From Adiantum capillus-veneris (taxonomy: Eukaryota; Streptophyta; Polypodiopsida; Polypodiales; Pteridaceae): a stretch of 64,000 nucleotides of DNA. Location: assembly GCA_014529385.2 (NCBI GenBank), contig CM043950.1, positions 149,732,945 through 149,796,944 on the forward strand. The letters are read 5' to 3'. The position numbers and the translations under genes were made by a program. A model generated the notes under the pieces. The model worked only from the letters and a program-made list of their open reading frames with translations. It did not search any database and had not been told where the DNA came from. How positions within the stretch are numbered: the stretch's first letter is position 1; every line of letters starts with the position of its first letter. Positions 10,440 through 21,235 of this stretch are shown in pieces.

Positions 10440-11290
10440 TGTCTTGACATTGCCTAAATACTACCTAATCGACTACGGATGGTTTCGATAACCGTAGAAT
10501 CAGTTTCCGAAGTCCGTTTGCGTTTTTTCGTAGAAAAACGTAATCAGATCTGACCTACGGCTTGTGTATTTGGCGTTTCTTCTGTTCGTTTGACCTACGG
10601 CTTGCCATACACGCTCTTAAAATTTCTTTAAGACTACCTAATGGACTACGGATGGTTTCAGTAGGCATAGAAGTCATTTCCAAAATCCGTTTGCGTTTTT
10701 TCGTAGAAAAACGCAACCAGATTTGACCTACGGCTTGTGTATATATTTGGCGTTAATTCAAACCCATTGACCTACGGCTTTCCATACACGCTCTTGAAAT
10801 TGCTTTAAGACTACTTAATGGACTATGGATGGGTTCGGTAGGCATAGAAGCCATTTCCGAAGTCCGTTTGCATTTTTTCGTAGAAAAACGCAACCGGATT
10901 TGACCTACGGCTTGTGTATTTGACGTTTCTTCTATCCGTTTGACCCACGGCTTGCCATACGCGCTCTTGAAATTTCTTAAAGACTACTTAATCGACTACG
11001 GATGGTTTCCATAACCGTAGAATCGGTTTCCCAAGTCCGTTTTTGTTTTATCGTAAAAAAACGCAACCGGATTTGACCTAAGGCTTGTGTATTTTGCGTT
11101 TCTTTTGTCTGTTTGATCTATGGCTTACCATACACGCTCTTGACATTGCCTTAAGACTACCTAATGGACTACGGATGGTTTCGGTAGGCATAGAAGCCAT
11201 TTCCGAAGTCCGTTTGCGTTTTTTTGTAGAAAAACGCAACCAGATTTGACCTACGAAGTAGAAGCCATTTATGAAGTCCAATTGCGTTTT
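10440..11290. repeat. 173-177 bp tandem repeat, nearly five copies
   Basis: Units start near 10459, 10632, 10809, 10982 and 11155, each at CTAC[CT]TAAT followed by GACTA[CT]GGATGG. Each unit carries CCTACGGCTTG twice and an inverted repeat (GCGTTTTT, short loop, AAAAACGC) near 10520, 10693, 10870, 11044 and 11217. No coding potential is seen. The size resembles a plant satellite monomer, but with five copies beside a transposase-like scrap it could equally be transposon subterminal repeats. Confidence 0.9.
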
Positions 11291-11572
11291 TCCGTGGAGG
11301 TGAGAGTTGAGCTTCTAATGTATTTTGAGCTGGTCAAATGAAGTCAAAGAAGCTCAAGAGGAGTGCCACATGTCGGCCGGTTATTAAAAACGCTAGAGGA
11401 GAGTGAGAGAGAAGCTTTGTGGAGCACTGTGATAGTTTTTTGAGCAAGCAATGAGCCACCATCTTTGCCTTTTGTGTTTTGTCGCTCCTCCCTTCCCCTT
11501 TTCTTCTTCTATACTACTCTCGTACTAGCCGCGGCGCCGACAGAGCGTGTGTACGCTCGGGCCGCTGGTTCT

Positions 11573-11576
<4 letters not shown>

Positions 11577-11663
<87 letters not shown>
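11577..11663. repeat. (AG)n microsatellite, 87 bp
   Basis: About 43 uninterrupted AG dinucleotides. They create Arg-Glu reading frames that are not genes. Confidence 0.98.
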
Positions 11664-11667
<4 letters not shown>

Positions 11668-11689
11668 GTGTTCTTTACATGCTGTCACT

Positions 11690-11930
11690 AAGAATGCCGA
11701 ATGATGACAGTAAGATGCAAACGTTTCTGTTGGTCATGCAGGGTAAGGCCAAAGTGTGGTTTGAAGCACTGGAAGGCGAGCCAAAGTAAATGTGGCCGGC
11801 ATTACACACGAGATTTCTGCATGACTTTCGCAAGGAAGTGTCCCCGCTCGACGTGGACACCAAGCTGAAGGCTTTGAAGCAGGATGTGGGCGAAGATTTC
11901 AATGTGTTCTTGGATCATTTCGAAGCTTGT
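11690..11930 (+). pseudogene. Gypsy gag fragment
   Basis: The translation MQGKAKVWFEALEGEPK, a stop near 11787, then MWPALHTRFLHDF matches the core of the retrotransposon gag (capsid) domain: a small hydrophobic helix, A-x-x-W, then W-x-x-L-x-x-x-F. It ends at a T-rich tract near 11930. There is no zinc knuckle or pol nearby, so this is an isolated scrap. Which element it came from cannot be told. Confidence 0.65.
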
Positions 11931-12255
11931 TCTCCTTCTCTCTATTTCTCTTTCTTTCTCTCTTTTTTCCTCTCCCTTTTTTTTATGTTTAATTTTGTTT
12001 CTACTCTATTTTTTTACTACTTTTTGTTAATGTATTTAAAGCTTTTTTATTCTATTTTTGGATATACAAACCCCTAAAACTAATTAACTTTAACCCCAAA
12101 ACTAATTTCAAGAAACCCTAAAATACAATTAGCAATAACAAATTTGAATATAAAATTAAATAACAATAACAAATTAAAATTAAACAAAAATAACAATTTG
12201 AATTTTAAAATTAAATAACAAATTTAAATATAAAATTAAACCAAAATAAAATTAA
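11931..12255. other. AT-rich spacer, no gene seen
   Basis: A pyrimidine/T-rich stretch passes into AAATTAAATAACAATAAC-like sequence. I see nothing coding or regulatory that I can support. Confidence 0.6.
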
Positions 12256-12375
12256 TGTGTGTGTGTGTGTGTGAGAGCAATGAGATTGTGCACTCACATA
12301 CACTCGTATGTGTGTGTGTGTGTGTGAGAGAGAGAGCAATGAGATTGTGCACTCACATACACTCGTATGTATGCA
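12256..12375. repeat. Duplicated GT/GA microsatellite unit of about 55-60 bp
   Basis: A (GT)n run, then GAGAGCAATGAGATTGTG and CACTCACATACACTCGTATG, occurs twice in direct tandem. The second copy has a longer GA run. This looks like a local duplication seeded by the microsatellite. Confidence 0.85.
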
Positions 12376-12587
12376 CATTGTGTTACACACACACACACAC
12401 ACACAAAAATAACCAAAAAACAAGGACAATAGGCTTACCTGCAGCAAGTAGAGAAGATGTGATGGTGTTTGCCCAAGCCCGTAGTAGTCCAAAGGTGCAG
12501 ATCTGGCCGCGAGTTGAGCGAAGAGAGAGAGAGAGAATGAGTTTCTGGAAACGCGTAGAAAATAAGCCCGCGGTTTCGTTTTTACCA

Positions 12588-12689
12588 GTGTGTGTCGGTA
12601 CACGCTGCTGGATATGCGTTGGTATACACTGTTGGATAAGTGTCGGTATACACTGCTGGATATGCGTCGGTATCTGCATCGGTATACAC

Positions 12690-12725
<36 letters not shown>
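12588..12725. repeat. 24-bp minisatellite followed by (CT)n
   Basis: Copies of GTCGGTATACACTGCTGGAT with a short GATGCGT-type joint repeat about four times (12595-12690). They are followed by a CT run to about 12721 and a CA run. Confidence 0.8.
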
Positions 12726-12729
<4 letters not shown>

Positions 12730-12764
12730 CCTTCCTACACACACACACGATGTAGAGAGAGAGA

Positions 12765-13114
12765 GGGGGGGGGGGGGGGGGGGAGAGTGACATAATACCT
12801 GCGCAGTAGGTTTCGGCCAAGATCTGAGCTCAGGCGTTGCAAACGAAAATGGCCCTTGCGCGCGGGTTTCCCCTTTTTTACCCCAATTTTTTTTGCCTCG
12901 CAATGAGTGTCGATATACCCGTGGAAATTTCCGTCGATATACGCATGGCAAAAAATGCCTTTCCATGCGTATATCGATGCACATCGCGATGCGTATATCG
13001 ATGGATATATGGACGGGCTGCAATTACGTCGAGATACGCGTGGAAAGGCATGGTCGTCGATATATGATGCGTCGATATCTTCATGTTATGTTGTAGTGCA
13101 TTTAACTAATTTTC

Positions 13115-13145
<31 letters not shown>
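12765..13145. repeat. Poly-G, inverted CGATATACGCATGG repeats, poly-C
   Basis: A 19-G run (12765-12783) and a 30-C run (13116-13145) flank about 330 bp in which CGATATACGCATGG appears in both orientations (12935-12948 and, inverted, 12963-12976), with further variants to 13080. The central pair can form a hairpin of at least 14 bp. No gene is visible. Confidence 0.85.
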
Positions 13146-13670
13146 ACCCCACCACACACACGCTTGCATACATACGTACATGCATTCCTCAACAAAGACA
13201 CTCGACTACAATGACAAGAAAGTTAACATCAAAATCAAGTCTAAGGAGTTTTGAATGGCATGATAATGCCAAAGGCATTGACAAGCACAAGTGCAAAACA
13301 GACCCTAGCAGCCTCTACACCAGGACTGTGCACGCCGAACTCGTCATGGGGAGTGAACAATGGGAACCGCCTAGCTTTGAGCGGCTAGGATGCGGACAGT
13401 AGTGGTGCAAAATAACACTAATCACAACACACCATAGAGAGAGAGATAGATAGATTGAATTATCGTCCACGGAGGTCAGATATGACCTATGGGACCGCAA
13501 ATAAAAACAATACATTGTCAGATACAATCTCAGTTAAGGACTAAGGGTCCATCGAGGGGTGAACAACACACCATAGAGAGAGAGAGCGAGAGAAGTAGAT
13601 TTGATGATGAAAACCCCTCGGGATGTGAGGGCAAACTTGATGCAAGGTGGTATTTACAAAAACCTTTGTT
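13146..13670. other. Spacer left of element C
   Basis: No gene is seen. ACAACACACCATAGAGAGAG occurs twice (near 13426 and 13563), about 137 bp apart, which suggests a small local duplication. Confidence 0.5.
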
Positions 13671-13674
13671 CCGG
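13671..13674. repeat. Left target-site duplication of element C (CCGG)
   Basis: CCGG precedes the 5' LTR start TGTCAGG. The same CCGG follows the 3' LTR end at 22378-22381. Confidence 0.8.
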
Positions 13675-14810
13675 TGTCAGGAGTTTTTTGGAGCAAGGGA
13701 TTGCACATATGTACATACACATGCATGGTGCATCAAATAAAGGATTGCCCATTTTCCTTAGCCAGGTGGTTATGTGGGGCCCACATGTGTACAGGTAGGA
13801 CATGGTGTACATAGTGCATCGATTTTCACTATTACCAGTACCACTGTGTTTTTTCTACAATAAGGAGGAGTTGGTAGCGCATAAAACTTCTCGAGGAAGC
13901 TATCCGCGGGCCGACGACATGAGGTCAGTAGGTGCGTCAGATGGCATCTAGTGGCGTCAGGAGGGCGAACGAGGTCAATACTTGCACGCGGAGAAGTACG
14001 GACACAACGTGGGTGTTTTCTTGTGAGAATTATGCAGAAAGGTCATCATGAGGACCTTTTTTTGGGGCCACTTCACGTGGTTGCGGGATGCATTATTGGG
14101 GAAAGCTGAGTGCCAGGTGTGCGGATGATGCAAAAAGGTGACAACTATGCACTGCGAGGTCAGTTTTTGGCTTGTTCGGGGTCCGTTTGAGGTCATCTAA
14201 AAGGCCAAGGGTGCCCAACTAATAAAGATAAGTGTGGGAACTGAAAAAACAGAGAGAAGACCAGAAAAAACGTGGAGAAGAGAGGAGGAACAGCCGCAGG
14301 TGTGTTTTTGCTCATTTTGGAGCCTGTTTTGGCCGTAAACTGCTCATCCGAGGTCGGATTTGAGCACTTTGACATTGTAGACTGGGGTTTTGGGCTGTTA
14401 TGGACGCGATGGCGCTGTCCATTTTGCCAAATTCCTCACTCTTTTTCTGCTGTTTTTCTGTGTAAGTTTCTCCTATGAGCGAAGTTTCTGCTCTAGTTTG
14501 TGATTGTATCTGGTATCTTTTACCCATATTGTGTGAGCTGTTTGCCCCATTGGTGTTGGCCCAAGCTCGTTTGTATCTAAACATCAGAAATTTTCCTCTT
14601 TTGAGCTGAGTTTTTTGAGTGTGTGTGTGTGTGTGTGTGGAGTGGGCAAGTGGATAATCTCTCTCCTCTCACTCCATAGGTGTGTTTCCTGTCTCGTCCA
14701 GGTGTGTTGTGTAAGCCGAGTGGTGCCCCCTAGTGTGTGTGTGTGTATCTTCCCAAGAGTGTGTGTCAGGTCGTTATAGAGGCGCTATGTGTGTTTTCAT
14801 GCCGCTCTCA
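13675..14810 (+). mobile_element. Element C: 5' LTR
   Basis: The LTR runs from TGTCAGGAG to CCGCTCTCA, 1136 bp. It is a direct repeat of 21236-22377 with scattered substitutions and GT-repeat length differences. Confidence 0.92.
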
Positions 14811-14836
14811 TTCTTTAGGCACCCCCACGGAGGATC
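14811..14836 (+). promoter_or_regulatory. Element C: primer-binding region
   Basis: The sequence just inside the LTR contains GGCACCCCCACGGAGGATC. It matches GGTGCCCCCACTGAGGATC at the same place in element F (55455 on). The position and conservation identify the tRNA primer site. I cannot name the tRNA with confidence. Confidence 0.6.
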
Positions 14837-14864
14837 TTCTTTGAGTACCTTCTACTTCGAGCTT

Positions 14865-14960
14865 CGGGATTACAGGTTGCAGGTTGCAAATTACAGATTA
14901 CAGGTTACAGATTACAGGGATAGGTACAGGTACAGGTGATTCACACAGGTACAGGTAGCT
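14865..14960. repeat. Short TTACAG/GGTACAG repeats in the element C leader
   Basis: ATTACAGGTTGCAGGTTGCA, then several ATTACAG and GGTACAG units, form a short degenerate tandem repeat in the untranslated leader. Confidence 0.75.
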
Positions 14961-15526
14961 GGAGTACAGTGATATACTAGCAGTGATGTCACTTGCAGTT
15001 GTTGTGGGAATGCATCACTTGGCGCCTATTTGAGCGCATTGTCTGCTGGATTGTACGTTACTTGTGGAAACTGCCATTGTACGCATTTGTGGAGCTATAC
15101 TTGGTTGTATTTGGCAGTCCCAGCCATTTCTGAGACTTGGTCTAGAAGATAGTCATTTCTGAGACTTGACTATATGCGATTTGCATTAGCCTTCGTGTGA
15201 GGGTCGATAGCGTGAGGTTTTTATTGAGCTGGGGGATTCTCAAATTTGGAGATCCTTTCGGTGATACAGGTAGCTGGAGCACCCTTTTTGTGACCTCGCC
15301 ATAGGCTATGTACTAGTGAGTCCTACTTGATGCTCGGGTTCTATTGTTGACAGTTTATGCATACAGATACAGTCTATATTTTGGGTTCTCATTGCTCTAC
15401 TTCTGGGGAAACTCTGTCAAAATTTTTCCAAAGTATGATGGATGGTCTTTTGGTCTTTTGAGCCATTTTATGCTGTTATGCTGCTGAAATTTTGGCAAAA
15501 TCAGAGGATAAGACAGATGTGCTTTC

Positions 15527-15769
15527 TTGGGAGCTTCATGGTTGGCTTTAATGGATGATCAAAATGGCCCTCAGTTCACTCCTTTTCATTTAACTCAAAG
15601 AATTCAGATTAATGTTCATGTGTCCAGGAAGATCTTTTTCCAGCAGCGCATAGTCTTTATGTTTGGGCCAAGAAGATTGAGAGAGATCTTAGAATGTCCT
15701 TTGCCTGTTGTCATTCCGATGATCAACTATGAAAACTCATTTGATGTGCATGTGTTTGTCCTTATCTAA
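15527..15769 (+). CDS. Element C: small pre-gag ORF, conserved with element F
   Basis: An 80-codon frame ends 84 nt before the gag ATG. Its C-terminal half aligns without large gaps to the 56008-56226 frame of element F: GPRRLREILE against GGQRFLEVLA, then PLPVVIP against DQPFVLP, and FDVHVFVLI against FEVLIYVLV at the end. Tat relatives such as Ogre are known to carry an extra ORF before gag, so this is probably its remnant. The start codon is uncertain and the upstream region is broken. Function unknown. Confidence 0.55.
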   Translation: MGASWLALMDDQNGPQFTPFHLTQRIQINVHVSRKIFFQQRIVFMFGPRRLREILECPLPVVIPMINYENSFDVHVFVLI

Positions 15770-15853
15770 AGTTGAGCTCCATTGAAGTTTCTGGGGATTG
15801 GGTAGTCAAAAGTTTTGGGTTCTTGCACGTGTGTTTAAAGGGGTCCTCTAGCC

Positions 15854-17926
15854 ATGGCTTTATCTTATCCGGAGTTTCATGGAAGAAGTGATGAAGATGT
15901 GGAAGAATTTTTGGAAAAGATGGAGGTTGCATGCATTAGCAACCAGATTCATGACCCTACGCAAATGTTACGCCTTCTCCAAATTTGTTTGAAGAGTGAT
16001 GCACGAGTTTGGTCTAAAGCATTTGAAGAGGATTTGCGTGTGGCTGATCCACCTGTAAGGTTGAGTTGGGACAATCTACGACATGGGTTGGAAGTGGAGT
16101 TTGTGAAGATAGAAGATCCTGACAAGGTGTGGCAAGAAGTACAGGCTTTGGTGCAGAAGGAAGGTGAGCCAGTAGATGCGTACATACGTAAGTTTTCATT
16201 GGCATGGGAGCGAATGTGCAAGGCTTTAGCACCACAGGTACCCCCGCCTGACATGATGAAGAAGGACAGGTTCTTAGCTGGTCTTTGGGAGAATATACGT
16301 TGGAGAGTGGAGCTAAAGAAGCCTAGGACATATGAGGATGCACTAGAGGTAGCAAGGAACAAAGAGTGAAAGCTAAGGAAAATGAGCCAGTTAGGGGTGG
16401 AGTCTTTGCCAATGAGGTCTGAATTTCAGCCTATAGAGTCTTTACAAGGGCGCATGTCAGGGGTTCATCATGAACCAGTAGTTCCTGTTACTACTTAGGT
16501 TATGCCAGCAGTGGTCACTACAGCAGTGCAAGATGATGGGCTAAGGCAAGACATGAGGCAAATGGTAGATTTGATGAAGAATCTCAGCCTAAACATGCTA
16601 GGTCAAGTGGGAAATAATCGAGGTCGAGGGAGGTTTGCAAATCAGCAAGGAGGTGAAGAAAGGCCTAGGAATGGTGTTGGACAAAGCAATGGTAGGTTTT
16701 GGAGGCAGACGCCCACATGTTACAATTGTGGAGAGTTGGGTCACATCAGCCCGCAATGTGATAAGCCACCAAGGATGGGGGGAGACATGTATCCATTGCC
16801 AAGACAGGTGCTAACTAGGTCAAATGATTATGGCATCGAAATTAAGGGAGACGAAGGAACCAGTGGACTGACCCAGGAGGAAAAGGGAAAGACAAAAGTG
16901 CTAAGTGTAGTCACCTTGGAGAAGGCATCAAAGCTAGAGGATACATTAGTGATGCCTATTGGGAAGAGGACCACAGAGGATAAGGAAGGAAGAAGTGCCC
17001 CAGGTCCTAGTAAGAAGAAAGGAAAGAGCCATGAAGGCGAGGATGTCAAGGCCAAGAGGAAAAGGAGAGCTCGTCAAAAGTTTCATGTTTCAGATTTTCC
17101 ACTAGGGGATGGGAAATTAAGCTATGACTTGAGGGAGGATCTGATGAGCAGAAAGGCAGATGTTACTTTTGGGCAGCTTATAGAGATGGTGCCTAAGCTA
17201 AAGCGACAATGGAAGAGGATGGTTAACCCAATGGAGAAAGAGCCACAGAGAGGTTCAGTGAAGGTGTTGGCAATGGACGAGCTACCAGACATTTGTCCAA
17301 TAGTAGATGTGTGGCATAAAAGGAAAAATTTGGGACAAGGTTATGTGGATGGCGGAGCCCAAATATGCGTCATAACACACTCATGTGTTGAGAAGATGGG
17401 TCTCATAGTGGCTGGGGTGTCAGGTTTTCGGATCAGATTGGCAAACCATCAAAAAGTAAAATGCTTGGGTATTGTAAAGAGCTTAGAAGTGGAGGCATAT
17501 GAAGCAAAGGCAGTGGTTGATTTTCATGTGATGCCAGCAGGGTTGGGAGCATATCCTATTATACTAGGTAGACCATGGTTATGTGCAGTGGGAGCTGTTC
17601 AAGATTGGCGACATGGTACGATTAGCCTCTATGGAAAGACAGGTACCAAGAAGCTCTATAATATGGACACAAGGAAACAATTAGAGGAGCTTTATGAAGA
17701 TGAGGATGAGTCTAGTGATGAAGACTCTTCCACGGTGACAGATGAGGACAGTGATAGCACTACCAGCAGTGATGAGGATGCTGATGTTGCATTCCTTTTG
17801 ATGGACAAAGAAATCCAGGAGTCTGGTTTAGTCTCATTTGCAAATGAAGTTGAAGATGAAAGTGAAGGGCCTTATGAAGTGATTGAAGGGCTGATGCAAA
17901 CCAAGGTTGAGTTGTCAAAGAAGTAG
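15854..17926 (+). pseudogene. Element C: gag-protease with in-frame stops
   Basis: The gag ATG lies in the good context GCCATGG. The capsid-type gag domain spans about 15870-16365, and a CCHC zinc knuckle (CYNCGELGHISPQC) lies near 16719-16760. An aspartic protease follows at about 17330-17590, with active site YVDGGAQICV and second-loop motif ILGRPWL. An acidic Ser/Asp/Glu-rich tail ends the segment. In-frame stops are at 16367-16369, 16496-16498 and 17924-17926, all in one frame, so decay is by point mutation. The protease triad is D-G-G rather than the usual D-S/T-G, as in element F. The gag would form the particle and the protease would cut the polyprotein. Confidence 0.85.
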
Positions 17927-17932
17927 GAATTA

Positions 17933-20900
17933 ATGACGCAAATGATTAGTGGAGACCTCTCAGCTATGGAGAAGGATCTATTTTTGCATATGCTGGCTAG
18001 TTTTCCTGATTTGTTCATTACTTCATATGAAGAGATCAGAGGGTTCAAGGGTGAAGAGATGCATATAGAGCTGAAAGAAGGTGCTAAGCCAGTGCAGCAA
18101 AGGCTAAGAAGGATGGGTCAAGAGCAAATGGAAGCCTTGCGAGAAGAGGTGGACAAGCTATTGAAGGCAGGGTTCATAGTCCCTGTGGAGACCACAGAAT
18201 GGGTGAGTCCAGTTATAGTCAGTCCAAAGAAGGATGGGAAGTGGATAATTTGTGTAGAGTTTAAACCCTTAAACGCAGCCACTAAGAAGAACCCATATCC
18301 TCTTCCATTCATCGATCAGATCTTGGATTCAGTGGCAGGTTATGAGAGGTACAGTGTGTGTGATACGGTTTTTCAGGCTATTTTCAATTGACGATTTCTC
18401 TTAAAGACCGCACAAAGACAACTTTTATTACGCCACGGGGCTGCTATTGCTACACAGTATTTCCATTTGGGTTGTCAAATGGACCTTCCTTCTATCAAGA
18501 GAGAGCAAATTGGGTGTTGGAACCATTCATTGGTAGTTGTGTTAAAGCTTTTATGGATGACTTCTGCGTTTATAGCAGTAGAGCTGAACACCATGACAAG
18601 CTGCAGATGGTATTGGCTCGATATGATGAATGTGGAGGACAACTAAATCCAAAGAAATGTCATCTAGCACAGCCAAGGGTGAAGTTATTGGGCCACATGG
18701 TGTCAGAAAATGGCATTGAGGCTGATCCAGACAAGGTTAAGTCTATTATTCTTCTTCCATCACCTACGAGTACGAAGCAATTGGCAACCTTTATACACAA
18801 AGTGAAGTACATGGCAAGGTTTATTCCATTGTCTTCTCAGATTCTTTATCCATTACAACAAGTGGCAAAACATGATCCATTGCAATGGGATGACCAGTGT
18901 GAAGAAGTGTTTCAAGAGGTGAAAGAGGTGTTAGGGGGTTTGTCAGCCATGCAGGATCCTGATTGGGAGAAAGTTTTTCATGTAAATCCATCAGTAGGGG
19001 ATGATGCCATTGGAGCCATGCTATTGCAAAAGGGGAAGGGCAGCCATTATATGAGGCCAGTGTATTGTGCAAGCCGAGTGAAGTTGGTAGCGGAGAGAAA
19101 GTTATCGGAAGTAGAGCTAGTGATGGCCAGTGTAATATTTGCTTGTCGACGATTTCGTCATTACTTGCTACCACGACCTTTTGTTTTCTTGACGAGTTAT
19201 GCCTTTTTGCCACAGTTAATTAATGGTACTAACATGTCAAATGTGGTGAAGAAATGGGTAATTGAGCTGCAAGAGTTTGAGTTCTCTTTTCTAGTGGAAG
19301 ATAGTACAAGGGCTACCCTAGCTGATTTGTTGACCTACAAGGAGAATCCCCTTATTGTTAAGGAAGAGGTGGTGAGAAAGGTAGTTGAAGAAGTTCCACA
19401 GATCAGCAATGCACATGTGTTGTTCTTTGATGGTTCATACAGAAAGAGCCACGATGCAGCTTCAGGGGGTATAGCACTTTATGATCCAGAGGGGAAGCTA
19501 GTATGCAATAGAGGGTTCAAATTGGATGCGCATAGTAACAATGAGGCTGAATATGCTACATTGGAAGCCGGATTACACATTTGTTTGAAGCATGGGGTTC
19601 GAAGGTTGAGCATAAAAGGGGATGCCTTGTTAGTGGTGAAGCAAGTGCTGGGTGTGTGGAAGAGCAAGAACACCTCATTGAAGGAAATGTGCTTCAGAAT
19701 TAAAGGCCTGTTAAAAAGGTTCGAAGCATGGAGCATTAGACACATTGAACGTGCTCTAAATGGAGAGGCACATGAAGCAGCTCAAGGCATGATTGGGGAG
19801 CTATTCGTGTTGAGGACCAATTTACCTCTTTATCATGGCCGAGAAAGTTTGGCTCAAGAAGAGGAGTTTTTGCTAACAGGAATCATTCCAAAGGAGATTC
19901 AGAAGTCTAAGAAGTATGGCTTTGTGCGTAGAGCATACAGGTACAAATTGATTGGCGATGTCTTATACATGAAAGGGGCTGATCTCGTGTTGAGACGTGT
20001 ACCTTGGCGGGAGGAGCTTTACAGAGTGTTGGAAGAGAATCATGAAGGCGCATGTGGTGGCCATTTTGCTCTAAAGATCACCTTGCATAAGATTTTGCAA
20101 GAGGGGTATGTATGGCCTAGTTTGCACAAGGATGTTCACCATTGGTGTAGGTCTTGCAATAGGTGTCAAGCGTTTGGGAAGAGAGTGTTGAAGCCAGAGC
20201 TACGAAAAACCATTATTGCGTTTGATGTGTTTGAAAAGTGGGGGATTGATGCAATAGGCCCGTTACCTATCACAAGCAGGGGCAAAAGCTATATTTTGAC
20301 GGCAGTGGACTATCTTTCTAGATGGGCAGAGGCTATAGCAGTAAAACAGATCACTGCAAAGGATGTGGCAAATTTTGTGTATGATGAAATATGTTGCAAG
20401 TTTGGGGTGCCATTAGAGCTACTTTCAGATAAGGGGCCAGGATTTAGAGCTAAATTGCTAGACTTCTTATGCACAAAGATGAAGATTAGGTACCAGCATA
20501 CCACTCCTTATTACCCACAGTGTAATGGCTTAAATGAAAGACTCAATGGTGAGTTGGTACAGATTCTTTCTAAAGTGACAGAGCACCGAGGAAAGAATTG
20601 GGATTTGGAATTGCCTAGTGCATTATGGGCTTACCGTACTTCGGTGAAGACAGGTACAGGGTTTACTCCATTTCATTTGGTGTATGGAAAGGAAGCACTA
20701 TTGCCTGTGGAGGTAGAGTTGCCTGCGGTCAAGATGTTAGAGAAGTTGCTTGGGTCGCCTAGTGATGCATTCAAAGAGAGGCTCTTGCAGTTACAAGAGG
20801 TCCAGTTGGATAGGATGAGCGCATTGGAGCATTATGGGCAGATGCAGGATAAGGCTTTGGCAAAGATAAATGAAAAGGTCAAAAGTAAGGGTATCAAGAA

Positions 20901-21207
20901 GCATGACTTGGTTTTGCGCTACAACAGCAAACTGGACAACACCTTCCAAAAGAAGTTTCAAATTAACTGGGAAGGCCCTTTCAAGGTAGTGGAGTGTTTC
21001 CCGAATGGCACATATCAGCTGGCTAACCTGGATGGTGTTCTACATAAGTCAAGGGTAAATGGGTTGCGTCTTAAATTGTATCATGCTAGATTGATGATGG
21101 TGGAGCAAGATGAGCTGTCTGTGGATCAAGCAGTGTTGGTGAGGGATGAGGAGACCTGTGATGCGGCGAGTCTCATATCTCTCTTTGCTGCTGCTGATCA
21201 TGAATGA
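17933..21207 (+). pseudogene. Element C: pol (RT, RNase H, archaeal-like RNase H, integrase)
   Basis: RT begins at about 17960. Its frame is broken near 18363-18390, where CDGYSGYFQ would be expected, and resumes with the catalytic FMDDF near 18550. The RT-adjacent RNase H (about 18960-19210) has HVNPSVGDD and LTSYAF where active enzymes have DAS and TDH, so it looks inactive. The second RNase H (about 19400-19790) keeps FFDGSY, NNEAEY and KGDAL, but the last acid of EADALA is replaced (EAHEAA). Integrase (about 20030-20740) has an HHCC finger, WGIDAIGP, LSDKGPGF and NGLNERLNG, then a chromatin-side C-terminus to 21207. Apart from the RT break this is one long frame of 939 codons. Confidence 0.92.
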
Positions 21208-21214
21208 TCTAGCA

Positions 21215-21235
21215 GGCTAGGGGATGGGCAAATTA
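21215..21235 (+). other. Element C: polypurine tract
   Basis: GGCTAGGGGATGGGCAAATTA precedes the 3' LTR start TGTCAGG. The same tract lies beside the minus-strand C-family LTR near 45861-45885. Confidence 0.8.

Noticed and set aside
10440-11290. CRISPR-like array
   Set aside because: Units are tandem and about 175 bp without unique spacers, and the context is a plant repeat region.
11465-11789. Open frames rich in Arg-Glu over the AG run (also at 23124-23411)
   Set aside because: They are read-through of dinucleotide repeats and have no conserved flanking sequence.
12211-12820. Overlapping open frames of 130-166 codons on both strands
   Set aside because: Composition comes from GT, GA and minisatellite repeats (VCVCV, CWICVGI). 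There is no start context or domain.
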